The notes beneath the pieces were generated by a model, which worked only from the letters and a program-made list of their open reading frames with translations, did no database searches and had not been told where the DNA came from. From the NCBI GenBank assembly GCA_035610835.1, contig CM069441.1, positions 86,096,677-86,160,676 on the forward strand: a stretch of DNA of 64,000 bases, given 5' to 3'. This DNA comes from Ophiura sarsii (Eukaryota; Echinodermata; Ophiuroidea; Amphilepidida; Ophiuridae). A program made the translations under genes and the position numbers. This document shows positions 53,438-64,000 of the stretch, one piece after another; position 1 is the first letter of the stretch; each line of letters starts with the position of its first letter.

Positions 53438-56400
53438 GTAGGAAAAAAAGGACAAACAAAATACTCGAAATTGTACTTCATATGCTACACATGCTGGCCG
53501 TGTATTATTCTTTGATTTGTGTGTCCCTGCAGTCCTGACATTGTAAAATTGTCAGTGACCTATCTAGGTAAGGCCAAAAAAAAAAAATTGTTATGTTGTC
53601 CTCCACAGCTTTCAGAGAGGAGGGGCGGGCGGGCGGATTTTTTTTTTCTTTTTTTTTTTTCTTCTAATTTTCTTTTTACCAGCGGAAGCTCAAAGTTCAG
53701 CCAACAAGAAGTTGAAATCACTTATAAACACTTAATTTAATATTCAATGCCATTTAAACTGTTTAAAAAAAATGTGAAAAAAAAGTGAAAAAAATCTGGA
53801 AACAAAAAATCTGAACCTCCCCCCCCCCCCCCCCAAAACACTGATTTTTAAAAAATCAAAAAATCAAAAAAAAAATCGGAGCGGCCCTAAATCCGGAGCG
53901 GGCGGTTGAGGACAACATAACAATCTTTTTTGGGGCCTAAAGGGGCGAAAAGTGAAAGTGATCCAACAAGGACGTTTACCAGGAAGTCAACTTTTCCCGC
54001 CGATTCAGAGACTTGAGAGGGTGCTGATGTGGAGTCCCACAGGGGTGGGGGAAGGAGATTGTGAAATGTTGTTCCTCAAACCAGGCGTGAAAAATCAAGC
54101 TCTCTAAACAACAGTGCCAATCTCGATCAACACAACTCAAATATTGGGAGCTACACCATTGAGGGTGCTGATGTGGAGTCCCACAGGGGTGGGGGAAGGA
54201 GATTGTGAAATGTTGTTCCTCAAACCAGGCGTGAAAAATCAAGCTCTCTAAACAACAGTGCCAATCTCGATCAACACAACTCAAATATTGGGAGCTACAC
54301 CATTGAGGGTGTTGATGTGGAGTCCCCCAGGGGTGGGGGAAGGAGATTGTGAAATGTTGTTCCTCAAACCAGGCGTGAAAAATCAAGCTCTCTAAACAAC
54401 AGTGCCAATCTCGATCAACACAACTCAAATATTGGGAGCTACACCATTGAGGGTGTTGATGTGGAGTCCCCCCAGGGGTGGGGGAAGGGGATTGTGACAT
54501 GGTGTTCCCCAAACCAGGCGTGAAAAATCAAGCTCTCTAAACAACAGTGCCAATCTCGATCAACACAACTCAAATATTGGGAGCTACACCATTGAGGGTG
54601 TTGATGTGGAGTCCCCCCAGGGGTGGGGGAAGGGGATTGTGAAATGTTGTTCCCCAAACCAGGCGTGAAAAATCAAGCTCTCTAAACAACAGTGCCAATC
54701 TCGATCAACACAACTCAAATATTGGGAGCTACACCATTGAGGGTGTTGATGTGGAGTCCCCCCAGGGGTGGGGAAAGGGGATTGTGAAATGTTGTTCCCC
54801 AAACCAGGCGTGAAAAATCAAGCTCTCTAAACAACAGTGCCAATCTGGATCAACACAACTCAAATATTGGGAGCTACACCATTGAGGGTGTTGATGTGGA
54901 GTCCCCCCAGGGGTGGGGAAAGGGGATTGTGACATGGTGTTCCCCAAACCGGCGTGAAAAATCAAGCACTCTAAACAACAGTGCCAATCTGGATCAACAC
55001 AACTCAAATATTGGGAGCTACACCATTTAGGGTGTTGATGTGGAGTCCCCCAGGGGTGGGGGAAGGGGATTGTGACATGGTGTTCCCCAAACCGGCGTGA
55101 AAAATCAAGCACTCTAAACAACAGTGCCAATCTGGATCAACACAACTCAAATATTGGGAGCTACACCATTGAGGGTGTTGATGTGGAGTCCCCCAGGGGT
55201 GGGGGAAGGGGATTGTGACATGGTGTTCCCCAAACCGGCGTGAAAAATCAAGCACTCTAAACAACAGTGCCAATCTGGATCAACACAACTCAAATATTGG
55301 GAGCTACACCATTGAGGGTGTTGATGTGGAGACCCCCAGGGGTGGGGGAAGGGGATTGTGACATGGTGTTCCCCAAACCAGGCGTGAAAAATCAAACTCT
55401 CTAAACAATAGTGCCAATCTGGATCAACACAACTCAAATATTGGGAGCTACACCATTGAGGGTGTTGATGTGGAGTCCCCCCCAGGGGTGGGGGAAGGGG
55501 ATTGTGAAATGTTGTTCCCCAAACCAGGCGTGAAAAATCAAGCTCTCTAAACAACAGTGCCAATCTCGATCAACACAACTCAAATATTGGGAGCTATTAC
55601 ACCATTGAGGGTGTTGATGTGGAGTCCCCCCAGGGGTGGGGAAAGGGGATTGTGACATGGTGTTCCCCAAACCGGCGTGAAAAATCAAGCACTCTAAACA
55701 ACAGTGCCAATCTCGATCAACACAACTCAAATATTGGGAGCTACACCATTGAGGGTGTTGATGTGGAGTCCCCCCAGGGGTGGGGAAAGGGGATTGTGAC
55801 ATGGTGTTCCCCAAACCGGCGTGAAAAATCAAGCACTTAAACAACAGTGCCAATCTCGATCAACACAACTCAAATATTGGGAGCTACACCATTGAGGGTG
55901 TTGATGTGGAGTCCCCCAGGGGTAGGGGAAGGGGATTGTGACATGGTGTTCCCCAAACCGGCGTGAAAAATCAAGCTCTCTAAACAACAGTGCCAATCTC
56001 GATCAACACAACTCAAATATTGGGAGCTACACCATTGAAAGTTGTGATAGTGTAAAAATGCCCTTCCTTAGCACTCTCAAATCATAAGCTTTTGTGTAAA
56101 TGTTCTTTATTAGAGTCATTAAATTTGAGGGAAATCTTCTTTAAATATCTCATTCACTGATTGGTTACTGACCTGATGTACAGTAATTTTATCGGAATTG
56201 GTTAAGGTTGTCATGATCAACTCATACTTTCACCTCTACTTGACAGATTACTCTACAAGTCGTGCACAAGGGAATAGTAATTTACATAGGCCAGGGTTGT
56301 CACTGCACCGGTCGGTCGGTCGGCAGTGACAAGCACTCAGCTAAAACAACCAGTACTCAAGGGAATTTCAGACCTTTCCAACCGGCATGAAAATGATAAA

Positions 56401-59400
56401 TTGGTCCATTTTGTTAGACTAAAACAGCTGTAAAAAGCCATTATCGTCATCTAAATAAGAAGTATTTTTATTCAAATTCTTGTAAAATTTACCCGGCGCT
56501 AAATTTTAGGTACATGACAACCCTGTAATCAAGACCCTTATGCTTTGAAGGTAAACTTGGTCTCACACTGACTTACCTCATTTTGCTGCCACGGTTAGTG
56601 ATGAGAATGACAGGTCTTTGACATTGACTCTACTCCAACGTGTAAACAATGCCTTCTTTTAAAAAGGTGATGAATACTGCACATCGTTCGCTACACTTAT
56701 CCGTTCGCCGTCAGTAAAATTAGCCGGAATTCAATCTGGCCTAGCTATAACCCTGCGCGCAAGATACTCGTATGGCGCATTGAGAATCGTATGGGTGACG
56801 CTTGCTATGGCCAAATAGTGCAGACCTACGCTTGGATTACTTTTGCGCACAGAGAGATCAAATACGCATATTTCTCGCCAATTTTGAACTGATCAAACTA
56901 TAATTACAGTGTATACTAGTACATAAATGGGTACCTGCTTAGGTTGCCAGCATATACACACACGTAAGCATAGAAAGATAGAAGATACATAAACTTGAGT
57001 AAGGCCTAAAAAAAAAAAGGTTTGATTGGCGTAACCCGACCGACCCTAAATACATCGCCGACCCTGGATATTTTTTATTATTTTGAGGGGGAAAAATATA
57101 TATATAATAATAAAAATTGAACAAAGTATTAAAGTTTTTGACTGTTTGCTTTCATTTTCGGCTTTTTTAAGTCCCCATCGAAATGATAATATTGTTGAAC
57201 ACAACGATACATGTTTAAAGAAAAAAGAATTTTTGCCGTCTCTTCATTTGTGTGTACTGCTGTCTTTTAAGTGTTCAAAAGTAGGTGATTTAAAAATTTT
57301 AAAAAATTAATAAAAAAAAAAAATCCCGACCGACCTACCCTATTTGTTTTGGTCATGTTACGCCAATCAAACCTTTTTTTTTTAGGCCTAATTGCTGCCC
57401 TGTAAAATTATATCACTTTCCAGGGGAAGTTGAGTATAACCCAAGATCAGACGTAAATGTGAGATTGTGAGCAAAATGATAATTGATATTGATGGATTTT
57501 TAAAGATGTTCTGTTTTTACGTAATTCTCCTCAAGAGCCTACACGTGAAGATCAGGTACGCTTCAATAAACTATCGCAGAAAGCCAGGGAAGCGGCCGAG
57601 GCAGGCCAACCTAAGGTAGCCTTGGAGTGTTACAAAAATGCGGCAAAGATCAGAGAGACGGACAAGATTGTGAGACGGATAGCTAAACTTGAGGTTAGTG
57701 AACGTTGCAGTAATGCTGATAAGGTCACTTTGCAATCCACGTCATTTGTTGTTCAATCGAATGCAATTAAGTCAGCGGCGACCGCACGCGACTTTCCAAA
57801 AGTTGCACCAGGTTGCACGGCCTGAATCGCAGCAGTTGACTTCAATACAACTCGTGCACGACTGGTCGTTCGATCTGTCGAGTTGCTGTGGGCGATTTGT
57901 ATTTCATGGTCCATCGAGCGAGCGACTCCAAATTGCCACAATCTGTGACTGGCTAGTATGTGTAATCAGCATTTTGGGGAAGTGATGCCAGGGTTGTAGC
58001 AACACTGATCAGTGCCGGTCTGTCCAGTGATGATTGCGACAACTGGCATTCAAGGTCCATGAATGCCTTTTTAAGCAGCATGTTGAGTTATGTACAATTT
58101 TACCTTTAAAATAACTTTAAAATGCCACCAGAAATCATTCGGTTATAATCAAAACAAATAATTGTCGATCATTTCAAACCATTCCCATGTGACATCTGCG
58201 TGGCAACGATAGCGTTGTGCGCCTGTTGTTTTGGAATGCAGTGCGTTAAAAGTCCGCGCTCAACCTTTGGAAGAATGTGAGTGCTCGAATCAACAATATT
58301 TGTTTTGATTATAGTAAATTTACTTCTATTTGATATTAGCCTGGGGGATTAACTTGAAAAACTAAAAGAAATTATGAGGTCCAGAATTCTTTTTGTCTGC
58401 TGTATTTTCCCGTTGCAAGTACTTGGTAAACACATAAAATATAACCAATAGCTTGCACTTTAGCTAATAGTGAAAGAAGAAATCTGACCAAAAGAACACT
58501 GCACTCAGATACTGTGAATGAAATCCCAACCTCTACAGTTGCCGCCATGTCTCTGAGATATTGTGTAGCTTTAACTTAAAGAACAACAGAAATACATATA
58601 GCATGTCATCATAAGTGAAACATCCCGCCAGTGCGTGACCTTTTTTTCAAAGACTTGACTTGACTTTTTGATTTGCCATCAGGCGTACTTGAAAGAATAT
58701 GGATCAGATGAGTCGGAAGAAGAAGATGATGGTATGGTACATGTTGGGAAAGGGTTCTCTGTATACAAAGATGTATACAACAAGATGTATGAGCATCAGA
58801 AGGAAGCGATGCTATGGTTTTGGCGACTTCATCGCAAGAAGAAAGGAGGAATTCTCGGTGATGATATGGGGTGAGTACAGGGTTGTCACTACAGTCTATT
58901 TGGCACGAGGGCCGACTTGCGTATCGACTGCAGACTCTTATTCAATCTGAATCTCCCGGATGTTGACCGATTTCTAACTGTAGGCGGCGAGCTCGGCCGT
59001 AAATTTATACTACCCATCTGTGACGTCATCATATCTAAAAACATACATTTTAGAGACTTTGGCTTTAGCAACGAGTCTAAGTGTTTTTAAAATCAGATTA
59101 TCCATTTCATTTTAATAAATACAAAAAAACCTGCCCTATTTAACACATTTTAAAGCCAAGTTATATGACTTTTCTCTCTGACATTGTTATGCGATCGGCT
59201 GATTATTATCCCTTTTTTCATTTGGATATATAAATTGTTACCGTCCGAGTACCGCGCTAATGAACATACCAAATTGAAGAAAATATGATTCCCGTTTGAT
59301 ATATAGAAACACAACCTGTCGGAAAATGTCGGAACAGCTTCTAAATCATTGCCAAAGTTGACCACATTTTTAGTTAGTAAAGACAAATTAGCGGTGTCGG

Positions 59401-62400
59401 GTAATGAGTCTGCCGAATTCGGCAGCTTGTTTGTTGAGTGGCAGTGGCGCGATCATGTTCATGATTGTCAACGCTATTTCAAACATAGCGTGCATAGAAT
59501 ATACCTTTTAATTGAAAAACTAGCTATATTAACGACTCGCACATAGAAACGATCGCCTCTTTAAAAAAAATGAATTATTTAACCAACTAATGGTATTTGG
59601 GCTCATTTTTTCCAATTTTGATATTTGTCGGTCAAGCCTAGAATTTAAAAAATAATTGTTATGATTTCTTTTCGAAAAACTCTTTTTGTCGTCAAATTGT
59701 TTGCGGCTTGACTTTTTGTATCATCGATCTCATACGTACCCAAAAAAATTGAATTATTTAACCAAATAATGGTATTTGGGCTAATTTTGATTTTTGTCGG
59801 TCAAGCCTAGAATTTAAAAAAAAAATCATTATGATTTCTATGCGAAACAATTTTTTTGGAGTTAAATTGATTGCGGCTTGACTTTTTTGTATCATCGATC
59901 TCATACGTACCCAAAAAAAATTGAATTATTTAACAAAATAATGGTATTTGGGCTAATTGTTAACATTTTGATATTTGTCGGTCAAGCCTAGAATTAAAAC
60001 AAAAATTGTTATCATTTCTATGCGAAACAATTTTTTGGCGTTAAATTGATTGCGGCTTGACTTTTTTGTATCATCGATCTCATACGTACCCCCAAAAATT
60101 GAATTATTTAACCAAATAATGGTATTTGGGCTAATTGCTAACATTTTGATATTTGTTGGTCAAACCTAGAATTAAAAAAAAATTGTTATGATTTCTATGC
60201 GAAACTATTTTTTTGGCGTCAAATTGATTGCGGCTTTACTTTTTTGTATCATCGATCTCATATGTACTGAAAAAAATTGAATTATTTAACCAAATAATGG
60301 TATTTGGGCTAATTGTTTTCAAATTTTGATATTTGTCGGTCAAGCCTAGAATTAAAAAAAAAATTGTTATGATTTCTATGCGAAACAATTTTTTTGGCGT
60401 TAAATTGATTGCGGCTTGACTTTTTTGTATCATCGATCTCATACGTACCCAAAAAAAATTGAATTATCTAACCAAATAATGGTATTTGGGCTAATTGTTA
60501 ACATTTTGATATTTGTCGGTCACGCCTAGAATTTTTAAAAAAATTATGATTTCTATGCGAAAGACTTTTTTTGTTGCCAAATTGATTGCGGCTTGACTTT
60601 TTTGTATCATCGATCTCATACGATCCCCCCAAAATGAATTATTTAACCAAATAATGGTATTGGGCTAAGTTTTAACATTTTGATATTTGTCGGTCTAGCC
60701 TAAAATTTAAAAAAAAAATGTTATGATTTCTGTATTTCTGTGCGAAAGACGTTGTTGTTGCCAAATTGATTTTGGCTTGACTTTTTTTGTATCATCGATC
60801 TCATACGTATCCCCAAAAAAAGAATTATGTAGCAATGCTATTTGGCCTTTGGGCTCATTTGTCAAATTTTGATATTTGTCGGTCAAGCCTAGAATTTTTA
60901 AAAAATCGTTTCGTATTAAAAAAAAAAGGTGATAAAAACAACAAAATGCAACAATGAATGGACATTTTTGAGCCAACTACAGGCATTTTGTTAACTGTAT
61001 GAAATGAATGGCCAATGGGGGCAGTAACAAAACAAGTAAATAAAGATGAATGATCGAATCTTTGACAACAATTTATTATCACACCATTATTATAGAGTTA
61101 TACTGTACATGTTTGCCCAACTGGTCTCATCCCGAATAAGATTAAATGATTTTGATATCCACGCTGATCATATTACGGGAGAAATATCTGTTTTGAATCG
61201 ACTACGAAAACTAATCTCAGTCATTCAATGCATCGCGAGACTGCCGAATTATGCGTATTTGCTGTCAATCGAAAGCAAAACCCATTTTACCGCAAAGCTT
61301 TTAATTGCCTCTTTATTCAGTTTAAAGAAATGTTAAAGGTAGATGACCCGATCACATTTCGATTTTCAACTTGAAGTTTTCTATTCTACATGAAAGGTCA
61401 TCCTTAAAAAAGTCGTGTTCCAAAGTTTGAGTTGCATAGCTCTAATGGTTCTTATTTTACACGCACAAGATGCTGTGAACTGTACCCATTGAGTAGTACA
61501 CAAACTATATCGGTGGTATACCACCATTCGCGGTAATTCGACGTTATTTCATCGATTTCTCCGTAATTATACCGATTTAGGCCGTCAAATTTCAGTATGA
61601 TGATGAGAAAAATACGAGCTTTCATATGATATGAAAATCTCCGTATGTTTGAAATAATTCTGTGTTACGAAAATGTGATCGGGTCATCTACCTTTAAGCC
61701 AAGTTATCAATTAGCGTTTGCCTGGACTGTCGGTATACAAAGACGAATTTACAAAATTATTCACTTTAATTGATCGCTATTCCGTTCAAAAATCGCATGT
61801 GTGTAATGCCTTGTTACGATGTAAACAATAATATCATATGCCGCCGGCGATCAGCTGATCGATGTCGAGAGAACACAATATGCATGCTCTAATCAGTTTC
61901 GTTAATTTCTCGTCGGTGATGGCGTAACGAATAAGATAGCCAAGTCGGCCCTCGTGTTGGCCATCACGAGACGGTGACGCAACTGCATATTCTACTAATT
62001 GCAACACATAACGCGCGCGCCTACTTGTGGCGCTGGTGTACACACACGAGCATTGAAAGGCGAAAGATACATACATGTACGCGTGCGTAAAAGCTGCACC
62101 TGTTTAGTTACATCACTGTCCAGAGGAAGCCAAATTGAGTATAGCAAAAAAAATTGTGCCAGCTAAATTTTGAATAGAAATACTTCTTAGATGGGAATAA
62201 TTAATGGCTTTTTACAGCTGTGTTTTAAGGGGAAAATGAACCAATTTGTTCTTTTTTGGACCGGTTGGAAAGGTTTGAAATTCCCTTGAGTGCTGGTTAC
62301 TGCCGACCAGTGTAGTGACAACCCTGGGTAAGTAAGTTTTGTTGAAATGAAACTTCCAACGAAACTACATGGAAAAACTTCTTAGCACCACATTGCCTTA

Positions 62401-63734
62401 CCGTATTATTCCGGAGTAATTCTGTTATACCCTTCACAGAGGTATTCATAGTGCATGATTTTTAAGAACGACGCATACTACCGATGTAGGTGTGTAGGGT
62501 ATAACAGAATTATGCCATTATTCCTTTTTAAGTGTAGCTTTGTTATTGAGGCTGTTGAGTCGGGTCGGGGCATGACAAAACAAAATGTCAAATGATCAAG
62601 CAAGCAATGGAGGCAGCTAATGCACAATTGTGATGCAATTTGTGAAAACCTGTCGGATGTCGCAAAATGTGAACTAGGGATTATGGGTAAAAATTAAATT
62701 AAAAATAAGAAGAAGAAAAAAAATAAGAATTTTTTTTTAAAGAAAATTAAATTCCAATACTTGTGTCATCATATTTCATGATATTTCACCTTAAAAAACG
62801 TACTTAAGTCACTTATTAACCTGACAATATTATTCTATTGAAATATGTATCTTTTTTGGTCTGTTTTCATGATTTCTTGTTTTGTAGCTTTTTATGACAT
62901 CACAATCATCATTCAGTCATAACCCTTTTTTTTAGTGATAACCCTTTTTTTTAGTGATCGTAGAAAAACGATCGAAACAGTTCTGTAATCAGCACAGTTT
63001 TAGCTTTCTTATGATATAAATATCTCCAATATGAAAAATGCCACCATGTGGCGGGTTTTCACAACTTGTACTTTTGCAAACAAAAATATGCAAGTCAAAT
63101 GATGCTTTGTTCCACATTCATCAAATAATCAAAAACAAAGACTTGATACTTACTTGGGATATAAAATGTCAGAAAATACTAGCAAACTTTAAAGGTAGGT
63201 GTTCCGATTACTGGCCCGATTTTCAACTTGATGTTTTCTAATTCTACATGAAGGGGGCGTCATCCTTAATAGTTGTATTCCAAAGTTTAAATTGCATAAC
63301 TCCAATGGTTTTTGTATTAGAAACACAACTGCTCACATGAAATTTCCCCTTTGAGTAGTATACAAACTGGTCAGGTGGTTAACCACCTTTGCCAATAATT
63401 CACTGCATTTTGACCTATAACGTCTAAATGGAACATATTTTGTGACAAACATTTTGTTATAACAGTAATGAGAACATTATGAAGTTTCTTCTGACATCAA
63501 AATCTGTTGATGGGCAACAAAAAAAAGCTTAAGTGATCGGAACATCCACCTTTAAATATCCCCTATATTTGTACATTACATTTCTACTTTTACATTTGTA
63601 CTTTTCAGATTGGGTAAGACCATCCAAGTGATAGCCTATCTGAGTGGACTGTTTGACATGGAGCAAGTACACTCCGTATTACTTATCTTGCCAGTGGCTG
63701 TGATGATCAACTGGGAGAAGGAATTTGAGAAATG
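53380..63734 (+). CDS. ERCC6L: ERCC6L (PICH)-like SNF2 DNA translocase, 3'-partial
   Basis: Exons: 53380-53437 (coding part), 57536-57693, 58683-58870, 63609-63734, continuing beyond the window. Phases 1, 0 and 2 agree. The N-terminus MDIEDSRQRLKDISLSANN is followed by a TPR-like helix pair (SQKAREAAEAGQPKVALECY, KNAAKIRETDKIVRRIAKLE) that matches the N-terminal TPR of PICH. An acidic linker (SDESEEEDDG) follows, then MYEHQKEAMLWFW (Q-motif-like), KKKGGILGDDMG-LGKT (Walker A, split by an intron after ATG GG), IQVIAYLSGLFD and VLLILPVAVMINWEKEFEKW (motif Ia). PICH binds ultrafine anaphase bridges and translocates on duplex DNA. The domain order, with TPR before SNF2, favours ERCC6L over ERCC6. 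Confidence 0.88.
53570..53940. mobile_element. A-tract-terminated fold-back element, copy 2
   Basis: AGGCCA12TTGTTATGTTGTCCTC at the left is inverted as GAGGACAACATAACAATC then T6GGGGCC at the right. The interior has T, A and poly(C) runs. Confidence 0.75.
54016..56038. repeat. ~144-bp satellite, about 14 copies, in an ERCC6L-like intron
   Basis: Units of 143-145 bp start GAGGGTGTTGATGTGGAGTC, include GGGGATTGTGACATGGTGTT and end CAAATATTGGGAGCTACACC. Consecutive starts: 54161, 54305, 54449, 54594, 54739, 54884, 55028, 55171, 55314, 55458, 55607, 55751, 55894. Divergence between units is small. On the minus strand 144-bp units keep one frame open (a repeated WCSSQYLSCVDRDWHCCLES). Confidence 0.95.
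56289..56527. mobile_element. CAGGGTTGTCA element, copy 1
   Basis: Left end CCAGGGTTGTCACTGCACCG and right end ACATGACAACCCTG are inverted. The interior (CAGCTGTAAAAAGCCATTA, AAATTTTA) is found in the opposite orientation at about 62150-62325. Confidence 0.75.
57002..57390. mobile_element. A-tract-terminated fold-back element, copy 3
   Basis: AGGCCTA11GGTTTGATTGGCGTAAC at the left and GTTACGCCAATCAAACC-T11-AGGCCTA at the right are inverted. Inner CCCGACCGACCC/CCGACCGACCTACCC are in the same sense. It ends about 145 bases before the TPR exon. Confidence 0.85.
57536..57693 (+). CDS. ERCC6L: ERCC6L-like TPR exon
   Basis: Phase 1 start, phase 0 end at GAG|GTTAGT. It encodes EPTREDQVRFNKLSQKAREA then AEAGQPKVALECYKNAAKIR and the rest of the helix pair. 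Confidence 0.85.
57694..58682. other. Intron of the ERCC6L-like gene, no element recognised
   Basis: Unique-looking sequence; CAGGGTTGTAGCAAC at 57990 resembles an end of the CAGGGTTGTCA family. No coding evidence. Confidence 0.5.
58683..58870 (+). CDS. ERCC6L: ERCC6L-like exon: acidic linker to Walker A
   Basis: Phase 0 start, phase 2 end at ATGGG|GTGAGT. It encodes AYLKEYGSDESEEEDDGMVH, GKGFSVYKDVYNKMYEHQKE and KKKGGILGDDMG. Confidence 0.9.
59560..60910. repeat. ~176-bp tandem repeat, 7-8 copies
   Basis: The unit contains TTGAATTATTTAACCAAATA, ATGGTATTTGGGCTAATTGT, GATATTTGTCGGTCAAGCCT, GATTTCTATGCGAAACAATT and GTATCATCGATCTCATACGT. Outer units are more diverged. Minus-strand open frames here come from the repeat. 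Confidence 0.92.
61335..61697. mobile_element. MITE of the AAAGGTAGATG family, complete copy
   Basis: TAAAGGTAGATGACCCGATC and GATCGGGTCATCTACCTTTA are perfect inverted ends; the interior resembles 36316-36600 and 63189-63556. Confidence 0.88.
62110..62335. mobile_element. CAGGGTTGTCA element, copy 2 (opposite orientation)
   Basis: It contains ATTAATGGCTTTTTACAGCTG, GAAATTCCCTTGAGTGCTGG and ends TGACAACCCTGGG, the reverse of the left part of 56289-56527. Confidence 0.7.
62631..63064. mobile_element. MITE with TGTGATGCGATCTG ends, copy 2
   Basis: Collinear with 50806-51233 (AAAACCTGTCGGATGTCGCA to CACCATGTGGCGGGTTTTCA); the outermost bases are degraded, and CCCTTTTTTTTAGTGATA is doubled. Confidence 0.85.
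63189..63556. mobile_element. MITE of the AAAGGTAGATG family, third copy
   Basis: TTAAAGGTAGGTGTTCCGAT and ATCGGAACATCCACCTTTAA are inverted ends with one difference. It lies just before the motif I/Ia exon (63609). Confidence 0.88.
63609..63734 (+). CDS. ERCC6L: ERCC6L-like exon: Walker A end and motif Ia
   Basis: Acceptor GTACTTTTCAG, donor TG|GTAAGA. It encodes (G)LGKTIQVIAYLSGLFDMEQ, VHSVLLILPVAVMINWEKEF and EKW. Confidence 0.92.
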
Positions 63735-64000
63735 GTAAGACTGAACGAAAATGGGACATTGTAAAAAGTGGACATTTTCGTGCTACATATATTTTTGCGC
63801 TCAAATCAGCTACGGCGAAAATGATAACACGCAAATGTATTTCTTTTGCGTAAAAGATCTATGCGGTGAAGCTACAAACTGCGAATTTAAAAACATGCAA
63901 AACAGTTCAAAATTGGCATAGCGCACAAATTACCACTTTTACAGTAAAATATAGCAGGGAATCAAAACTTGTAAGAAGAAAATGCAAATTTTCAAAAATA

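Noticed and set aside
53976..55853. Series of minus-strand frames of 70-178 residues with a WCSSQYLSCVD repeat
   Set aside because: They follow a 143-145-bp satellite, shift frame with unit length and lie in an intron; no start context or family was recognised.

Overview
The window looks like genomic DNA from a marine invertebrate deuterostome, most likely an echinoderm. This rests on AT-rich introns of kilobase length, GT-AG introns, frequent TAGGCCTA words, animal-type genes and many MITE-like elements; the species cannot be named from sequence alone. Three multi-exon protein genes were reconstructed, all on the + strand, by matching splice sites, intron phases and family-conserved residues.

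Region 1 (1-18123): the 3' part of a GABA-B receptor subunit 2-like class C GPCR. It carries the end of the Venus-flytrap ligand domain, all seven membrane segments, a coiled-coil tail, a stop at 17984 and an AATAAA at 18118. A two-exon C-type lectin domain (2008-2203 and 3051-3262) sits in the phase-1 intron between the last two exons of the ligand domain. It is flanked by phase-1 splice sites on both sides, is 408 nt long (136 codons) and is open throughout, so it splices into the receptor frame without disturbing it. This is the most notable feature of the window.

Region 2 (18124-25188): intergenic, filled with broken retroelements (LINE fragments on both strands, a decayed Penelope-like fragment, a hAT-type MITE nested in a LINE), a GGTGTAATACCGG fold-back element and two histone-type 3' stem-loops on the minus strand.

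Region 3 (25189-40517): a TMEM145/GPR180-family gene in 13 exons: signal peptide, luminal domain, seven membrane segments and a short tail. It gives 489 residues if one extra C in a C6 run in exon 4 is discounted. Its introns hold a 1.55-kb tandem duplication, poly(C) tracts of up to 45 nt and several MITEs.

Region 4 (40300-53322): intergenic, with a 46-bp minisatellite, a Penelope-like element with a long intact RT plus GIY-YIG ORF on the minus strand, another hAT-type MITE, fold-back elements and duplicated blocks.

Region 5 (53323-64000, runs off the end): the 5' part of an ERCC6L (PICH)-like SNF2 translocase, with an N-terminal TPR-like exon and helicase motifs I and Ia. Its introns carry a ~144-bp satellite (about 14 copies), a ~176-bp tandem repeat and several MITEs. 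The three genes have no evident functional link.
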